From JBGVSA01 sp047605765 (GTDB lineage: Bacteria > Pseudomonadota > Gammaproteobacteria > Burkholderiales > Rhodocyclaceae), in contig JASGFB010000084.1 in the NCBI GenBank assembly GCA_047605765.1, positions 1 to 22,055 on the forward strand: DNA of 22,055 nucleotides, written 5' to 3'. The notes beneath the pieces were generated by a model that had not been told where the DNA came from, ran no database searches, and saw nothing but the letters and a program-made list of their open reading frames with translations. Each line of letters opens with the position of its first letter. The stretch's first letter is position 1. Position numbers and translations under genes: made by a program. Positions 8,526-15,954 of the stretch are shown one piece after another.

Positions 8526-8912
8526 TCATACCCGGCGCACCGGGCCGGGATACTGCGCCACCATGTCATCGACGGTCAGCAGGGTAAAGCCTTCGGTCAT
8601 GGCCTGTGCCACCAATATCCGATCAAACGGATCTTTGTGAATGGGCGGCAGGTTATCGATGGCCACGGCATGCTCGCTGCCAATCGGTAATTCGCTGTAG
8701 CCGTTGTCCAGTAGACCTCGACGCAGCAATCTCGCATCGACCTTGAAATCGTCGCGACCGAGGCCGTGCTTGATGGCGATCTCCCACAGGCTGGCAGCGC
8801 TGAAGAACAGCTCGTTCCCGCTGTCCTCGATCAGGATCCGCGCTTCCGTCGACAAACGATCCGGAGAGCCTGCCGCCCACAGCAGCAGGTGAGTGTCGAG
8901 CAGCAGCTTCAT
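8526..8912 (-). CDS. PIN-domain toxin of a type II toxin-antitoxin pair (VapC-like)
   Basis: The protein is 128 aa. It is a PIN-domain ribonuclease with the four acidic positions in order: D6 (LLLDTHLLLW), E44 (SLWEIAIK), D97 (DPFDRILVAQA) and D115 (LLTVDD). The family cleaves RNA in a metal-dependent way and is neutralised by a cognate antitoxin. The start ATG overlaps the antitoxin stop by four bases, the usual coupled arrangement. Length and all acidic residues are normal, so it looks active. The RNA target cannot be read from the sequence. Confidence 0.92.
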   Translation of the reverse strand: MKLLLDTHLLLWAAGSPDRLSTEARILIEDSGNELFFSAASLWEIAIKHGLGRDDFKVDARLLRRGLLDNGYSELPIGSEHAVAIDNLPPIHKDPFDRILVAQAMTEGFTLLTVDDMVAQYPGPVRRV

Positions 8913-9154
8913 GCGCCGCCCTCGAACAAGTGCTCGATCTCGCCTTCACCCATGCAATCGAAATCATCGGGCACGCTGATCTGGCCGGACATGAAGCCGA
9001 GGCGTTCTTGCTGATCGCCTTCCGGGGCGTTCAAAGGCACCACCTTGACCAGCGGCTTGCCTGCCTTGGCGATGATGAAAGGCTCGCCCTTGGCCGCCTG
9101 CTCGACCAAGCGTGACAGATGGGTCTTGGCCTCGTGGATATTGACGGTTTGCAT
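8909..9154 (-). CDS. Phd/YefM-family antitoxin
   Basis: The protein is 81 aa. The N-terminal part (MQTVNIHEAKTHLSRLVEQA, then GEPFIIAKAGKPLVKVVPL) is a typical Phd/YefM DNA-binding fold. The acidic C-terminal tail (DDFDCMGEGEIEHLFEGGA) is expected to wrap the toxin. The antitoxin precedes the toxin and overlaps it by four bases. It probably represses its own promoter through the palindrome at 9168-9185. Confidence 0.92.
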   Translation of the reverse strand: MQTVNIHEAKTHLSRLVEQAAKGEPFIIAKAGKPLVKVVPLNAPEGDQQERLGFMSGQISVPDDFDCMGEGEIEHLFEGGA

Positions 9155-9167
9155 GGGATGGAATATG

Positions 9168-9185
9168 AACTAAGTCCAGTTAGTT
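9168..9185 (-). promoter_or_regulatory. Palindromic operator upstream of the antitoxin gene
   Basis: AACTAA (9168-9173) and TTAGTT (9180-9185) form a perfect 6-bp inverted repeat with a 6-bp spacer, starting 14 bp upstream of the antitoxin ATG. Towards the gene an AT-rich CATATT follows and could be the -10 box. Autorepression by the antitoxin or the toxin-antitoxin complex is the usual logic for Phd/YefM pairs; assignment here is inference. Confidence 0.55.
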
Positions 9186-9235
9186 TAGTCATGAAACCCC
9201 TTTTCGACAAGCAAGACGCGGGGTACCCACAGGCG

Positions 9236-9269
9236 AAAAAAAAACCGCCGGGCGAGCCCGGCGGTTTTT
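9236..9269 (-). terminator. Rho-independent terminator of lysS
   Basis: The stem CCGCCGGGC (9245-9253) pairs with GCCCGGCGG (9256-9264). Nine A residues at 9236-9244 read as a U tract on the minus-strand transcript. It lies 22 bases beyond the lysS stop. The T run at 9265-9269 also gives a weaker U tract in the other direction. Confidence 0.93.
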
Positions 9270-9291
9270 CTCGAGTGGTGCGCGCCCGTGC

Positions 9292-10821
9292 TTATTCCGG
9301 CCGCATCTGCGGGAACAGGATCACGTCGCGGATGGCCGGGCTGTCGGTGAGGAGCATGACCAGGCGGTCGATGCCGATACCGCAGCCGCCGGTGGGCGGC
9401 AGGCCGGATTCAAGCGTGCGGATGTAATCGGCGTCGTAGTACATGGCTTCCTCGTCACCGGCGTCCTTGGCCTGGGCCTGCGCCTGGAAGCGCTGGGCCT
9501 GGTCTTCGGGGTCGTTGAGCTCGGAGAAGGCGTTGGCGATCTCGCGGCCGACGATGAACAGCTCGAAGCGCTCGGTGATGCCGGGGTTTTTGTCCGAGGC
9601 GCGCGCCAGCGGCGAGACTTCGACCGGGTAGTCGATGATGAAGGTGGGGTTCCACAACTGGCTTTCGGCGGTTTCTTCGAAGAAGGCCAGTTGCAGGGCA
9701 CCCAGGCCCATGTTGTCGCCCTGCGCGCCCTTGGGCAGTGCCTTGCGCTGAGCCAGCTCGCTGCGCAGCCAGGCGCCGTCGTTCAGTTGCGCCTCGGTGT
9801 ATTGCGGGCAGTACTTGATGATGGCCTGCACCACGGTCAGGCGATCGAAGGGCTTGGACAGATCGAGGTCGCGGCCCTGGTACTGGAATTGCTCGGTGCC
9901 CAAGGCTTCGCGCGCGGCGTGGCGCAGCAGGCCTTCGACGAAGTCCATGAGGCTGCGGTAGTCCGCGTAGGCCTCGTAGAACTCGATCATGGTGAATTCG
10001 GGGTTGTGGCGCGGCGACAGGCCTTCGTTGCGGAAGTTACGGTTGATCTCGTAGACCTTCTCCAGGCCGCCGACCACCAGGCGCTTCAGATACAGCTCCG
10101 GCGCGATGCGCAGGAACATCTGCTGGTCGAGCGCGTTGTGGTGGGTGATGAAGGGCTTGGCCGAGGCGCCGCCAGGGATGGGGTGCATCATCGGCGTTTC
10201 GACTTCGAGGAAGCCGTGGCCGTCCATGTAGCGGCGGATGGCCGAGATCAGCTTGCTGCGGGCGATGAAGGTGGCGCGCGATTCGTCGCTGGTGATGAGG
10301 TCGAGGTGGCGCTGGCGATAGCGTTGTTCGACGTCGGCCATGCCATGGAACTTGTCCGGCAGCGGGCGCAGGCACTTGGAGAGCAGGCGGATGGTGCCGC
10401 TCTTGACCGACAGCTCGCCGGTCTTGGTGCGGAACAGGACGCCTTCGGTGCCGACGATGTCGCCGATGTCCCAGGTCTTGAAGTCGGCGTAGACCTCTTC
10501 GCCGACAGCATCGCGCGTCACGTACAGCTGGAGGCGGCCGGACATGTCCTGGATGGTGACGAAGCTGGCCTTGCCCATGAGGCGCTTGAGCATGACGCGG
10601 CCGGCGACCATCACGGTGACCGGGGTGGCGTCCAGTTCTTCGGCCGTTTTGTCCTGATACAGCTCAGCCAGTTTGCCGGCGAAGTGCTCGCGGCGGAAAT
10701 CGTTCGGGTAGGCCACACCGGCCTCGCGCCAGGCGGCAAGTTTGGCGCGACGCTCCGCGACGATGTGGTTTTCGTCCTGGGCGGTGGCCAGGTTCTGTTC
10801 GCTGTTTTGCTGATTGGACAT
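9292..10821 (-). CDS. lysS: Lysyl-tRNA synthetase, class II
   Basis: The protein is 509 aa. An N-terminal OB-fold binds the tRNA anticodon (about 60-150; VAGRVMLKRLMGKASFVTIQD). The class II core follows, with motif 2 FRNEGLSPRHNPEFTMIEFY and motif 3 GCGIGIDRLVMLLTDS ending in ILFPQMRPE, the standard LysS C terminus. It charges tRNA-Lys with lysine in the cytoplasm. The ATG at 10821 (MSNQQNSEQNL) is preferred over one 28 codons upstream, whose extra residues are Arg-rich and not family-like. Bacterial LysS is often encoded directly after prfB; here other genes separate them. Confidence 0.97.
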   Translation of the reverse strand: MSNQQNSEQNLATAQDENHIVAERRAKLAAWREAGVAYPNDFRREHFAGKLAELYQDKTAEELDATPVTVMVAGRVMLKRLMGKASFVTIQDMSGRLQLYVTRDAVGEEVYADFKTWDIGDIVGTEGVLFRTKTGELSVKSGTIRLLSKCLRPLPDKFHGMADVEQRYRQRHLDLITSDESRATFIARSKLISAIRRYMDGHGFLEVETPMMHPIPGGASAKPFITHHNALDQQMFLRIAPELYLKRLVVGGLEKVYEINRNFRNEGLSPRHNPEFTMIEFYEAYADYRSLMDFVEGLLRHAAREALGTEQFQYQGRDLDLSKPFDRLTVVQAIIKYCPQYTEAQLNDGAWLRSELAQRKALPKGAQGDNMGLGALQLAFFEETAESQLWNPTFIIDYPVEVSPLARASDKNPGITERFELFIVGREIANAFSELNDPEDQAQRFQAQAQAKDAGDEEAMYYDADYIRTLESGLPPTGGCGIGIDRLVMLLTDSPAIRDVILFPQMRPE

Positions 10822-10895
10822 GTAAGGGTCTCGGGACAAACGGCGCGCGGCACGGCTTAGGCTGTCTCGCGCAAGCCCGCTATTTTGAACGAAGC

Positions 10896-10920
10896 GGCGC
10901 GGCATGTCACATGGCGCGCC
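10896..10920. repeat. Inverted repeat between the diguanylate cyclase gene and lysS
   Basis: GGCGCGGCATG (10896-10906) and CATGGCGCGCC (10910-10920) are complementary apart from one position, with a three-base loop. It lies between the cyclase stop and the lysS start. No U tract follows, so it is a weak terminator candidate at best. It could also be a transcript-processing or regulatory hairpin. Confidence 0.5.
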
Positions 10921-10938
10921 GTTCGGCCGCGGCCGGCC

Positions 10939-12030
10939 TCACCCGAAGAGGGCGTCGATGTCGGCTTGCAGGCCGGCGTTGGCGGTGGCCGCTTCGATCT
11001 TGTCGTCGACCAGGCCCTGGTCAACGAGCTGTTCGTACTGATTGATCTGGTTGCGGCCGTGGCCCTTGGAAAAATACAGCGCCGCATCGGCCTTGCCGAG
11101 CAATTCGGCCGGTGTCAGTTGCGGATTGATCTGTACATAGCCCATCGAGCAGGTGACCTGCCCGACCTGCGGAAACTCATGCGCTTCGACCGCTATGCGG
11201 AAGCGGTCGAGCACTTCACGCGCGTTCTGCGGCGAGACATGGCGCAGCAGGATCACGAATTCCTCACCGCCGAAGCGGAACAGCTTGTCGCTGGTGCGGA
11301 AGCTCTTCTTCATCAGTTCGGCCACGCGCAGCAGCACTTCGTCGCCGAACAGATGGCCGAAGTTATCGTTGATGCGCTTGAAGCGGTCGATGTCCACCAC
11401 GCCGAGCCAGCACGGAAAGGCTTGCTCTTCATGCAGGCGGCGATCGGGATCGAGGCGTTGCTGTGCTTCGCCGGCGATGGCGATGAAGCGGTCGAAATTG
11501 GCGTCGAAGGTCTTGCGGCTATGCAGGCGCGTGAGGGTGTCGAGTTCGGCGTAATCGAGCAGCGACAACTGGTGCGCGTAGATCTGCAGCAGCTTGCGCA
11601 CGCAGCTGACGGCTTCGTCGGACGGCGTCAGATCGCACTGCGCTTCGACCAGCGCCGAAGCCGAGCAGGGCGCCCCGACACTGAACATCTGGCGCAGATG
11701 GCTCACGGTCAGCTCACTGGCCATGCCCTCGGCGGACGCCAGGCATTCTTCCATCAGCGCATCGGCGCGCAGCGCCTTCTCGAAATCGAGGCTCGCGACG
11801 TCATCGCAGGCCGACACCGTATCGGTCGTCGCCCAGGCGATGGGCAGGGTGGCGTAACCCTGCGCGGTGATGCTCAGACCGTGCATGAGTACCACGCGAG
11901 CGCCCAGAAGCTCGCGAACGGACTCAACGACCACTGTTGCCATGCGGTCGCGCTCGCGCGAACCGGTCACGGCTTCAAGACGATTGAGCAGATGTAGCAA
12001 AGGCGTCTTCATTCCCATGCGCTGCGACAT
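10939..12030 (-). CDS. Diguanylate cyclase with GGEEF active site and inhibitory I-site
   Basis: The protein is 363 aa. The C-terminal GGDEF domain (about 160-335) has LDTLTRLHSRKTF at its entry, the metal-binding D213 in VVDIDRFKRIND, and the active-site motif GGEEF at 254-258. RTSD at 245-248, five residues before GGEEF, fits the RxxD product-inhibition site. These residues predict an active enzyme making c-di-GMP from two GTP, with feedback control. The first ~155 residues have no membrane segment and no domain I can name; they may be a GAF-like sensor. Start choice is uncertain: ATG at 12030 has no clear ribosome site, and in-frame ATGs lie 4 and 6 codons in. It appears to be a separate transcription unit. 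Confidence 0.93.
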   Translation of the reverse strand: MSQRMGMKTPLLHLLNRLEAVTGSRERDRMATVVVESVRELLGARVVLMHGLSITAQGYATLPIAWATTDTVSACDDVASLDFEKALRADALMEECLASAEGMASELTVSHLRQMFSVGAPCSASALVEAQCDLTPSDEAVSCVRKLLQIYAHQLSLLDYAELDTLTRLHSRKTFDANFDRFIAIAGEAQQRLDPDRRLHEEQAFPCWLGVVDIDRFKRINDNFGHLFGDEVLLRVAELMKKSFRTSDKLFRFGGEEFVILLRHVSPQNAREVLDRFRIAVEAHEFPQVGQVTCSMGYVQINPQLTPAELLGKADAALYFSKGHGRNQINQYEQLVDQGLVDDKIEAATANAGLQADIDALFG

Positions 12031-12128
12031 CTCGGGTGCAAGAGAGAGCGGCCGCTCTGGGCGTTACCGCTAGTTGGTTTATTTGTTTGCCTCTAACGAC
12101 GAGGGGCGCGCAAACCTTAGCCGGGAAA

Positions 12129-12151
12129 TGTCAAAAATAGTGATTTTGACA
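12129..12151. promoter_or_regulatory. Perfect 8-bp inverted repeat upstream of the diguanylate cyclase gene
   Basis: TGTCAAAA (12129-12136) and TTTTGACA (12144-12151) are perfectly complementary with a 7-bp spacer. It lies about 100 bp upstream of the cyclase start and includes a TTGACA that could act as a -35 box. Dyad symmetry of this size fits a dimeric transcription factor site. The regulator is not identifiable from the sequence. Confidence 0.55.
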
Positions 12152-12301
12152 AAATGTATGACGAGCGCCGTTCGTAGGAAAACCGCGCCGCTACGCGCTT
12201 TGCTGTGAAAAGCACCCTTATGGGCAGGGTTGACTAAACGCAGATGTCAGAGGTGTTCGGTGCGCAGGTTTCCATTGACACACGGTGTGATTTTGTCATG
12301 A

Positions 12302-12327
12302 GAAAACAGAGCCGCGCACGGCGGCTC
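12302..12327 (-). terminator. Probable terminator of the condensin-like operon
   Basis: GAGCCGC (12309-12315) and GCGGCTC (12321-12327) form a 7-bp stem with a five-base loop. On the minus-strand transcript it is followed by UGUUUUCU. It starts 12 bases past the SMC-like gene's stop. Confidence 0.75.
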
Positions 12328-12339
12328 CGTCGCTGAGAC

Positions 12340-15132
12340 TCAATCGATCTGGCGCCGCAGCACGCCGATGGGTGGGGCCCAATCGTCCACCGGGCGCTTC
12401 TTGCGCGTGACCAGCGTCAGTTGCGCCGGCTGGAACACGTTGGCGTTGTGGGTGACCGGCGTGGTGATCAGATACTGCGCGCGCGTGGCACGCAGGAAGG
12501 CGCCGACGCGGTCGATGTTGGCCACGTCCAGGTGGGCGAAAGGCTCATCGATGAAGACGAAGCCGCCGGGGCGTGCGTCGTCCATCAGCAGGCCCACCAG
12601 CAGGATCAGCGACTTCATCACCTGCTGGCCGCCGGACGCTTCGCCGTCGTTGAGGCTCTGCGCGCCTTTCTGATCGAAGTCGAACTGCACTTCGAGGCCG
12701 GCCGAGCCCAGCGTGGCGTCGTCGTTTTCCAGTTGCGGCATGGGGCATTCGACCGTCTGGCCCGACAGCTCGCCGAGGGCGCGCAGATTCTTGGCGTACT
12801 GCTTGACGGTGGCGCGCAGCTTGGCGATGTAGGCGCCGCGTGCGTCGTCCACCAGCGCCTTGGTGCGCTCGCTGTACGATAGTCGATTGGCATAGTCCGA
12901 TTCGCGCTGGCGCAGTTCGAGCGAGAGCTTTTCCTTGACCACCAGCACGTTGTCGTCCTGCGGCCATTCGCCGTCGCTGACGCGTCGCTTGATACGCGAC
13001 AGTTCGTTGCGGGCGGCGGCCAGACCGCCGTAGTGTTCGGCCATCTCGGCGAGTGCCTCCGGCGTGAGCCAGCGCGCCGGCATGCCGCGTGACTTGCTGC
13101 GCAGGCGCAACAGGCGGGCGGTCTGTTCGAGGCGCTGCGGACGGTGGTCGGCGGTGACGCGCACCAGGGTTTCGCGCGCCGTCATGATCTCGCGATTGCG
13201 GCGATCCGCTTCGATGGCGATGCCTTGCAGGTTCTGTTTGCGTTCCTCGACGCGCGCGCGGGTGTTCTCGCGTTCGGCCTCGGCGCGTGCCAGGGCATCG
13301 CGCACCTGCGGCTGGTCGCTGGCGGCGGCGTCGAATTCGGCGGCGCGGCTCATCAGCAACTCGGCCGCCTGCATGCCGAGCAGGCGCTCGCGGGAACCCT
13401 GCACCGCCGCCTGGGCGGCTTCCTCGGCGTCATGCGCGGCCTTCAGGTCGCGGTCGAGGGCCTGGATGTCCGCCTGCAGCGCATCGATGCGTGCGCTGCG
13501 CGCCAGTTCGCCGAACCAGAATTCGTGGGGCACGCCCAGATGGCGCGCACCGCGCCGTTCGCGGTAGTAGCCGTCACGCGTGATCCAGTCCTGGTCGCGC
13601 GACAGCTCGCGCGCGGCCTGGGCGTTTTCGACGCGCTGGATGCGCCCCAGCAGATCGGTCAGCCACTTGGGCGCGTCCTCGGCGAAGCGCACCACGTCGA
13701 GCAGGCTGGCGCGCGGCGCCGCCGGGCAGGGCGCGCGCTCGGCCACGATGAAGTGCCGGAAGTGTTCGCGCTCGCCCAGTGCCCATGCTTCGAAGCGGTC
13801 GTTTTCCGATTCGAGCAGGATCAGCGAACGGTAGGGGCGCAGCACCGCTTCGACCGCGCCTTGCCAGCCGGCATCGGTGACGTCGATGATCTCGGAGAGC
13901 AGGCGGTGTTCGATGCCGGCCTCGTTGAGCGCGGCACGAAAGCGGGTGACTTCGGCTTCTTGCGGCGGGCCGGCGCGGCCCTGCGCGTCACGCAGCTTTT
14001 GCGAGGCTTCTTCGAAGCGGGCGGTGAGGCCTTTGACGCGTGCGCGCGCCGTCTGGTAGTCGTTGAAGGCGCGCGAGGCGGCCTCCTCGGCGGCCAGGGC
14101 ATCGCCGCCGTGTTCGCGCGCTACGCGCTCGCGCAGCGCATCGCGTTCGGCGAGTTTCTTTTCGATGTCGCGCAGGTTGTCACGGGCCGTCAGCCAGGCC
14201 GCCTCGGCGCCGTCCTGGGCGCTCTGCGCGTCGCGCAGGGCTTGTTCGGCGCGCTTGCGCTCGTCGGCCAGGCCCGCCATGCGACTGTCGGCATCCTGCA
14301 GGACGTCCTGGCTCTTGCGCTGCTGCTCGCGTGCCTCGCGCAGTTTGTGGCGGGCGTCGGTCGCTTCGCGGCGCAGCTCGTCGACTTCCAGGCGCGGCAG
14401 CACTTCGGCCTCGAGCGTGGTGACCTCTTTGTTGAGCGCATGCCATTCGAGATAGCGCTCGGCTTCGATGCGCTTGGCCTCGGCCTGCGCCTTGAGGCGG
14501 TCGAGGTCGGTCGACAGCGCTTCGATCTCGCGGTGGGCGCTGGATTGCTCTTCGCGCGCGGCCTGGTAGTTGTCGAGCACTTCCTTGTCGCCGAAGACGT
14601 CGAAGACAAGGTCCAGCAGGGCGCGCGGCGAGTATTCGCACAGCTTGTCGGTATCGCCCTGTTCGAGCGACAGCACCTTGGCGATGGCTGGCGACAACCC
14701 GGCGAAGGCCAGGCGCGACTGGTAGTCGCGCAGCCCGAGCCACTGGGTGGATTGTTCGAGCTGTTCGACTTCGACGATGCCGTCTTCGATGCAGTATTCG
14801 CGCGACCAGTCACCGCCCGCCCGCTTGATGCGGCAGGCCAGGGTGATGTCGTCCTTCAGGCACGGGAAGAACGGCCGCTTGCCGGTCGAGCCGGGGCGGT
14901 TGGAGACGGTAGCGCGCAGCCACGCCACGCCGGCGTTGGCGCGCCGCACGTAGCGGCGGAAATCGCGCTTGCCCGAGCAGCGCAGTGCGAACAGGGTGCG
15001 CAGCGCGTCGAGCAGGGTGGTCTTGCCCGAACCATTGGGGCCGACGATGGTGATGATCTGGGCGTCCAGCGGAATGGTGAAACGGCGCCAGAAATCCCAG
15101 TGGACTACTTCGATTTGTCGGATGTGGAACAT
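12340..15132 (-). CDS. SMC-like ATPase of a MukBEF/MksBEF-type condensin (MksB-like)
   Basis: The protein is 930 aa with full SMC architecture. Walker A GPNGSGKT is at 31-38. Long Ala/Glu/Arg-rich coiled coils run about 185-390 and 545-800, around a central hinge-like region (about 400-540; IIDVTDAGWQGAVEAVLRPY). Near the C terminus lie the signature region ASGGQQ (SGGQQ from 833), Walker B FVFIDEPFAHLD (858-869) and ITTPVTHN as the switch segment. LSLEQGDTDKLCEYSPRALL (154-173) resembles the post-Walker-A segment of SMC/Rad50 proteins. An in-frame TAG nine bases upstream fixes the ATG at 15132, which lacks a clear ribosome site. Two upstream genes fit kleisin and winged-helix partners. The ATPase class is certain; assignment to MksB rather than JetC or another SMC branch is inference. 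Confidence 0.8.
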   Translation of the reverse strand: MFHIRQIEVVHWDFWRRFTIPLDAQIITIVGPNGSGKTTLLDALRTLFALRCSGKRDFRRYVRRANAGVAWLRATVSNRPGSTGKRPFFPCLKDDITLACRIKRAGGDWSREYCIEDGIVEVEQLEQSTQWLGLRDYQSRLAFAGLSPAIAKVLSLEQGDTDKLCEYSPRALLDLVFDVFGDKEVLDNYQAAREEQSSAHREIEALSTDLDRLKAQAEAKRIEAERYLEWHALNKEVTTLEAEVLPRLEVDELRREATDARHKLREAREQQRKSQDVLQDADSRMAGLADERKRAEQALRDAQSAQDGAEAAWLTARDNLRDIEKKLAERDALRERVAREHGGDALAAEEAASRAFNDYQTARARVKGLTARFEEASQKLRDAQGRAGPPQEAEVTRFRAALNEAGIEHRLLSEIIDVTDAGWQGAVEAVLRPYRSLILLESENDRFEAWALGEREHFRHFIVAERAPCPAAPRASLLDVVRFAEDAPKWLTDLLGRIQRVENAQAARELSRDQDWITRDGYYRERRGARHLGVPHEFWFGELARSARIDALQADIQALDRDLKAAHDAEEAAQAAVQGSRERLLGMQAAELLMSRAAEFDAAASDQPQVRDALARAEAERENTRARVEERKQNLQGIAIEADRRNREIMTARETLVRVTADHRPQRLEQTARLLRLRSKSRGMPARWLTPEALAEMAEHYGGLAAARNELSRIKRRVSDGEWPQDDNVLVVKEKLSLELRQRESDYANRLSYSERTKALVDDARGAYIAKLRATVKQYAKNLRALGELSGQTVECPMPQLENDDATLGSAGLEVQFDFDQKGAQSLNDGEASGGQQVMKSLILLVGLLMDDARPGGFVFIDEPFAHLDVANIDRVGAFLRATRAQYLITTPVTHNANVFQPAQLTLVTRKKRPVDDWAPPIGVLRRQID

Positions 15133-15239
15133 GGTTTTCTAAGTGAGTTCGGCGTTGTGGGGCGGGCGCACAGCAGTCGGCCCCGTCAGGGCCGCGGGAC
15201 GAGGCGCAGCGGCACGCAGTGGCGGTCGTCCAGGGCCGG
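15133..15239 (-). other. 107-bp gap inside the condensin-like operon, with a hairpin
   Basis: This gap between the MksE-like and SMC-like genes contrasts with the tight packing of the rest of the operon. It contains CGGCCC and GGGCCG arms (about 15178-15194) with a short loop. I see no convincing ORF, U tract or promoter. It may set the ratio of the ATPase to its partners, which is inference. Confidence 0.4.
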
Positions 15240-15950
15240 TCATTCTTCGTCGGCGTCCGCCACGTCCATGTCCGACGACCACATTTCGCCGTCGTCGTCT
15301 TCGTCGATCAGCGGCAGTTGCTTGCCGGCGGCGGCCAGCACGTCGGCCAAGGTGCCGTTGACGATGCGGTCGGCCAGCACGCGGTAGTCGAGCAGCACGT
15401 CGAGCAGCGGGCCTTCATGGATGTAGCCGCCACGCCGTTCGATAAAGCCCAGACGCGCCAGTTTGCCCAGGCCGAAATTCCGGATCTTGGTCTTGCCGCC
15501 CAGTTGGGCGCCGAAGTCGGCCAGCAGTGAGGCTTCCGATACCGCGCCGGAGACTTCCTCGCCGTGCACGATGGGTTTGTCCTGGCCGAACATGTCGTCC
15601 TGGCCGTCGTCTTCAATGGCGCGGCGGCCGAGCTGGCGTTCGCGCTTGGGCAGGATGATCATGGCCCACAGCACGATCAGCAGGGCGATGTCATCGCGCG
15701 TCAGGCCCATGGTGCTGGCCTGGTATTCCTTGCCGCCGAAAACGGTGTCGAGCACGCTGTCCTTGAGTCCGACGGCGACGTGGGCGGCGAACGGGTTGTC
15801 GAGCAGCGCCAGGCCGACGCCGGCCAGGCGCGCTTCGAGGTCGTGGCGAAAGGTCTCGTCCACCAGGGCGCGGCGCACCTGGGCATCGCTGCGCGGCAGC
15901 CAGCCATGGGCGATCAGGCGCGAGGTCAGATGGGTGATCTCGTTGTCCAT
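15240..15950 (-). CDS. MksE/MukE-like accessory subunit (small winged-helix partner)
   Basis: The protein is 236 aa. No catalytic motif is visible. The N-terminal half is alpha-helical (LTSRLIAHGWLP; VRRALVDETFRHDLEARLAG). The middle has a helix-rich segment (LTRDDIALLIVLWAMIILPK), and about 140-190 looks like a winged helix (LGKLARLGFIERRGGYIHEG). The last ~23 residues are a very acidic tail (LIDEDDDGEM and DADEE). Size and position between a kleisin-like and an SMC-like gene match MukE/MksE/JetB proteins, which bind the kleisin and regulate the ATPase. It starts four bases after the previous stop, with AAGGA nearby. The family call rests on context and architecture. Confidence 0.65.
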   Translation of the reverse strand: MDNEITHLTSRLIAHGWLPRSDAQVRRALVDETFRHDLEARLAGVGLALLDNPFAAHVAVGLKDSVLDTVFGGKEYQASTMGLTRDDIALLIVLWAMIILPKRERQLGRRAIEDDGQDDMFGQDKPIVHGEEVSGAVSEASLLADFGAQLGGKTKIRNFGLGKLARLGFIERRGGYIHEGPLLDVLLDYRVLADRIVNGTLADVLAAAGKQLPLIDEDDDGEMWSSDMDVADADEE

Positions 15951-15954
15951 GCGT

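Larger units (their letters stand above)
12031..12339. other. Intergenic region without a gene, AT-richer, with two palindromic elements
   Basis: This 309-bp gap separates the diguanylate cyclase start from the end of the SMC-like gene. No coding frame is convincing. It contains a perfect 8-bp inverted repeat at 12129-12151, a second dyad at 12276-12298, and the SMC-gene terminator at 12302-12327. The cyclase promoter should lie here: TTGACA read on the minus strand at 12135-12130 is a possible -35, but no good -10 follows at standard spacing. Confidence 0.7.

Noticed and set aside
10822..10905. 28-codon N-terminal extension of LysS
   Set aside because: Arg-rich and not LysS-like; the ATG at 10821 begins a normal-length protein.
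12105..12125. Possible sigma-54 promoter before the cyclase gene (GG and GC elements)
   Set aside because: The spacing between the GG and GC elements is one base short of the required arrangement.
13144..15387. 747-codon plus-strand open frame opposite the SMC-like gene
   Set aside because: Shadow of the coiled-coil gene; no domain, no ribosome site, and the minus-strand product has clear ATPase motifs.
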